From Acidovorax soli (lineage in GTDB: Bacteria > Pseudomonadota > Gammaproteobacteria > Burkholderiales > Burkholderiaceae_C): DNA of 64,000 bases. Position numbers and translations under genes: made by a program. Positions 61,593-64,000 of this stretch are shown one piece after another. The first letter of the stretch is position 1. Each line of letters begins with the position of its first letter. Where the stretch lies: assembly GCF_014207955.1 (NCBI RefSeq), contig NZ_JACHLK010000003.1:248001-312000 (forward strand). The letters are read 5' to 3'. The notes beneath the pieces are model-generated. The model did no database searches. It had not been told where the DNA came from and saw only the letters and a program-made list of their open reading frames with translations.

Positions 61593-62810
61593 ATGCCGCC
61601 TTCGCCACCCCACCCGCCACGCCTGCCCGCCAGCATCTGGGCCCTGGGATTCGTGAGCCTGCTCATGGACATTTCCTCGGAAATGATCCACAGCCTGCTG
61701 CCCGTGTTCATGGTCGCGGCGCTGGGGGTGAGCATGCTCACGGTGGGCATCATCGAGGGGATTGCCGAGGCCACGGCCCAGATCCTCAAGGTGTTTTCGG
61801 GGGCGCTGAGCGACTGGTGGGGCAAGCGCAAGCCCCTGGCCGTCTTCGGCTACGGGCTGGGGGCAGTCTCCAAGCCGCTGTTTGCCATCGCCACCACGGT
61901 GGAACTGGTGGTGTCGGCCCGGCTCCTGGACCGCATCGGCAAGGGCATCCGCGGTGCGCCACGCGACGCCCTGGTGGCGGACCTGGCACCACCCGGCATG
62001 CGCGGCGCCGCTTTCGGGCTGCGCCAGTCGCTCGATACCGTGGGGGCCTTCCTCGGGCCCTTGCTGGCCATCGGCCTGATGTTGCTCTGGGCCAACGATT
62101 TCCGGGCCGTGTTCTGGGTGGCCGTGCTGCCTGCCGTGCTCTGCATGGTGCTGCTGGTAGCAGGCGTGCGCGAGCCCGAACGGGCGCCCGGGGCCCCGCG
62201 CACCAACCCCATCCGCCGCGAGAACCTGCGCCGCCTGGGCCCGGCCTACTGGGCCGTGGTGGCCCTGGGCGCAGTGTTCACGCTGGCGCGCTTCAGCGAG
62301 GCCTTCTTGCTGCTGCGCCTGCAGCAGGACGGGCTGCCGCTGGCCTTCACGCCCTTGGTGCTGGTGCTCATGAACCTGGTGTTCGCGCTGGGCGCCTACC
62401 CCCTGGGCAAGCTGTCCGACCGGGTGAGCCACCGCGCGCTGCTGGCCGGGGGGCTGGTGGTGCTGATCGCGGCGGACGCTTTGCTGGCCCATAGCGGCCG
62501 GGGCGCCGTGGCATGGCTGGGTGTGGCCCTGTGGGGCCTGCACATGGCCATGACCCAGGGGCTGCTGGCCACCATGGTGGCCGATACGGCCCCCGAAGAC
62601 CTGCGCGGCACGGCCTTCGGCATGTTCAACCTGGTCAGCGGCGTGGCCCTGCTGCTGGCCAGCGCGCTGGCCGGCCTGCTGTGGGACCAGTGGGGGGCAG
62701 GCGCCACCTTCGTGGCCGGCATGCTGTTTGCCGGCCTGGCGCTTGTGGGCGTACTGCTGCAGCCCCGCCGCGGCACGCCCGCCACAAAGCCCCCGTCGCA
62801 GCAAGGCTGA
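61593..62810 (+). CDS. MFS transporter
   Basis: 405 residues, twelve predicted membrane helices. The MFS motif between helices 2 and 3 is GALSDWWGKRKPLAVFGYG; a second, GKLSDRVSHRALL, lies after helix 8. Near the start ALGFVSLLMDISSEMIHSLLPVFM is typical of a drug/metabolite exporter branch found beside purM in Burkholderiales. An ATG at 61551 would add 14 residues; 61593 fits homologues better. The substrate is unknown. Confidence 0.85.
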   Translation: MPPSPPHPPRLPASIWALGFVSLLMDISSEMIHSLLPVFMVAALGVSMLTVGIIEGIAEATAQILKVFSGALSDWWGKRKPLAVFGYGLGAVSKPLFAIATTVELVVSARLLDRIGKGIRGAPRDALVADLAPPGMRGAAFGLRQSLDTVGAFLGPLLAIGLMLLWANDFRAVFWVAVLPAVLCMVLLVAGVREPERAPGAPRTNPIRRENLRRLGPAYWAVVALGAVFTLARFSEAFLLLRLQQDGLPLAFTPLVLVLMNLVFALGAYPLGKLSDRVSHRALLAGGLVVLIAADALLAHSGRGAVAWLGVALWGLHMAMTQGLLATMVADTAPEDLRGTAFGMFNLVSGVALLLASALAGLLWDQWGAGATFVAGMLFAGLALVGVLLQPRRGTPATKPPSQQG

Positions 62811-62885
62811 GGGTCGCACGCGGGGATGCCCCTTAAAATCCGGGGATTCCAGCCTGCCCTGCGGGCCTACCTGCACACACCCTCC

Positions 62886-63929
62886 ATGAGCTCTTCCGCG
62901 ACCCCCACCCCCCTTTCCTACAAAGACGCCGGCGTTGACATCGACGCAGGCGACGCGCTGGTCGAACGCATCAAGCCCCTGGCCAAGAAGACCATGCGCG
63001 AAGGCGTGCTGGCGGGCATCGGCGGCTTCGGCGCCCTGTTCGAGGTGCCCAAGCGCTACCAGGAACCCGTGCTGGTCTCGGGCACCGATGGCGTGGGCAC
63101 CAAGCTCAAGCTGGCCTTTGAATGGAACATGCACGACACCGTGGGCATCGACCTGGTGGCCATGAGCGTCAACGACGTGCTGGTGCAGGGCGCCGAGCCG
63201 CTGTTCTTCCTCGACTACTTCGCCTGCGGCAAGCTCGATGTGGACACGGCCGCGGCCGTGGTGGGCGGCATTGCCAAGGGCTGCGAGCTGAGCGGCTGCG
63301 CGCTGATCGGTGGCGAGACGGCCGAAATGCCCGGAATGTACCCTGCGGGCGAGTACGACCTGGCCGGCTTTGCCGTGGGCGCGGTCGAAAAATCGAAGAT
63401 CCTCACGGGCCAGAACGTGCAGCCCGGCGACGTGGTGCTGGGCCTGGCCAGCCACGGCGTGCATTCCAACGGTTTCAGCCTGGTGCGCAAGTGCATCGAG
63501 CGCGCGGGCGCCGAGACCCCCGCCACGCTGGACGGCAAGCCCTTCAAGCAGGCCATCATGGAGCCCACGCGCCTGTACGTGAAGAACGTGCTGGCCGCCC
63601 TGGCCGCCCACCCCATCAAGGCCCTGGCCCACATCACTGGCGGCGGCCTGCTGGAGAACATTCCCCGCGTGCTGCCCGAGGGCACGGCGGCCCACCTGCA
63701 AAAGGGCAGCTGGCCCCAGACCGAGCTGTTCGCCTGGCTGCAGAAGACGGCGGGCATCGACGACATCGAGATGAACCGCACCTTCAACAACGGCATCGGC
63801 ATGGTGGTGGTGGTGGATGCCGCCAACGCCGCCGCCACGGCCGCCACGCTGGCCGCCGCCGGCGAGCAGGTCTATACCATCGGCGCGATCGCACCACGCG
63901 GTGACGGTGCGGCCGTGGTCGTGGCCTGA
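62886..63929 (+). CDS. purM: Phosphoribosylformylglycinamidine cyclo-ligase (AIR synthetase)
   Basis: 347 residues. Fifth step of de novo purine synthesis: ATP-dependent closure of FGAM to AIR. Family landmarks are [37 protein letters not shown], the [23 protein letters not shown] block, [34 protein letters not shown] and [14 protein letters not shown]. Length and motifs are complete. Start at 62886 ([16 protein letters not shown]). Confidence 0.97.
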   Translation: MSSSATPTPLSYKDAGVDIDAGDALVERIKPLAKKTMREGVLAGIGGFGALFEVPKRYQEPVLVSGTDGVGTKLKLAFEWNMHDTVGIDLVAMSVNDVLVQGAEPLFFLDYFACGKLDVDTAAAVVGGIAKGCELSGCALIGGETAEMPGMYPAGEYDLAGFAVGAVEKSKILTGQNVQPGDVVLGLASHGVHSNGFSLVRKCIERAGAETPATLDGKPFKQAIMEPTRLYVKNVLAALAAHPIKALAHITGGGLLENIPRVLPEGTAAHLQKGSWPQTELFAWLQKTAGIDDIEMNRTFNNGIGMVVVVDAANAAATAATLAAAGEQVYTIGAIAPRGDGAAVVVA

Positions 63930-63943
63930 GGCCGCCACGCGCC

Positions 63944-64000
63944 ATGGCGCAGCCACCGCTGGAACCGCCACAAGCGGGATCGAACATCGTCCCGGCCTCC
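63944..64000 (+). CDS. Partial gene at the right edge, downstream of purM
   Basis: An ATG 15 bases after the purM stop opens a frame (MAQPPLEPPQAGSNIVPAS) to the window end. In related genomes an AI-2E/PerM-type membrane protein often follows purM, but 19 residues do not allow a call. Confidence 0.35.
   Translation, partial: MAQPPLEPPQAGSNIVPAS

Noticed and set aside
61398-63971. 857-codon open frame on the minus strand opposite the MFS gene and purM
   Set aside because: It is antisense to two unmistakable genes and its composition (Gly, His, Gln, Ala) is typical of a GC-rich shadow frame.

Overview
The window looks like chromosomal DNA of a high-GC betaproteobacterium, most likely family Comamonadaceae (Acidovorax/Alicycliphilus/Comamonas-like). 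This rests on the gene content (Bug-type tricarboxylate-binding protein, DUF4124 proteins, Gram-negative porin, purM/hda/pcnB/folK block) and on an intergenic repeat style I associate with that family; no rRNA or tRNA is visible to fix the species.

1-12.2 kb is ordinary metabolism and signalling. A minus-strand operon encodes a sugar-type ABC importer (binding protein, double ATPase, permease) preceded by an alpha/beta hydrolase. A branched-chain-type binding protein is divergent from an acyl-CoA synthetase followed by a porin. Then come a methyl-accepting chemotaxis protein and a PAS histidine kinase/LuxR-type regulator pair with overlapping genes.

12.2-21.3 kb is a mosaic with decayed pieces: a degraded coding remnant, a GGDEF-EAL protein that seems to have lost its N-terminal membrane anchor, small hypothetical proteins, a frameshifted relic of a large RTX/DUF4214-type protein, a YoaK-like membrane protein, an orphan LuxR-type regulator and a small DNA-binding protein.

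21.3-43.7 kb is a genome-maintenance/defence island, visibly lower in GC from about 26.7 kb. It holds a YhaO/YhaN-like exonuclease-ATPase pair; a 1308-residue SMC/RecF-like ATPase followed by a nuclease of apparent DpnII/MboI type; and a 1790-residue STAND NTPase with an N-terminal nuclease-like domain (Avs-like). The nuclease gene is split by a 3.4-kb IS66-family element. That element has matching outer inverted repeats, an 8-bp target duplication and a LysE-family exporter as passenger, and removing it plus one copy of the duplication restores the nuclease reading frame exactly. The element's own large transposase gene carries an amber codon. A tyrosine-recombinase remnant and degraded DNA lie between and beyond these genes.

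43.7-64 kb returns to core sequence: oxidoreductase/LysR pair, an NTF2-like protein, a second LysR gene whose stop codon is supplied by a 253-bp MITE-like element, an ABM-fold protein, CheV, four tandem envelope proteins (three of them with Arg/Glu-rich tails, two DUF4124), a nucleoside-diphosphate-sugar epimerase-like protein, a CDP-glucoseen-reductase-like flavoprotein, a Bug binding protein, a PLP aminotransferase divergent from a TetR regulator with a perfect palindromic operator, and the folK-pcnB-HAD-hda cluster divergent from an MFS transporter and purM.
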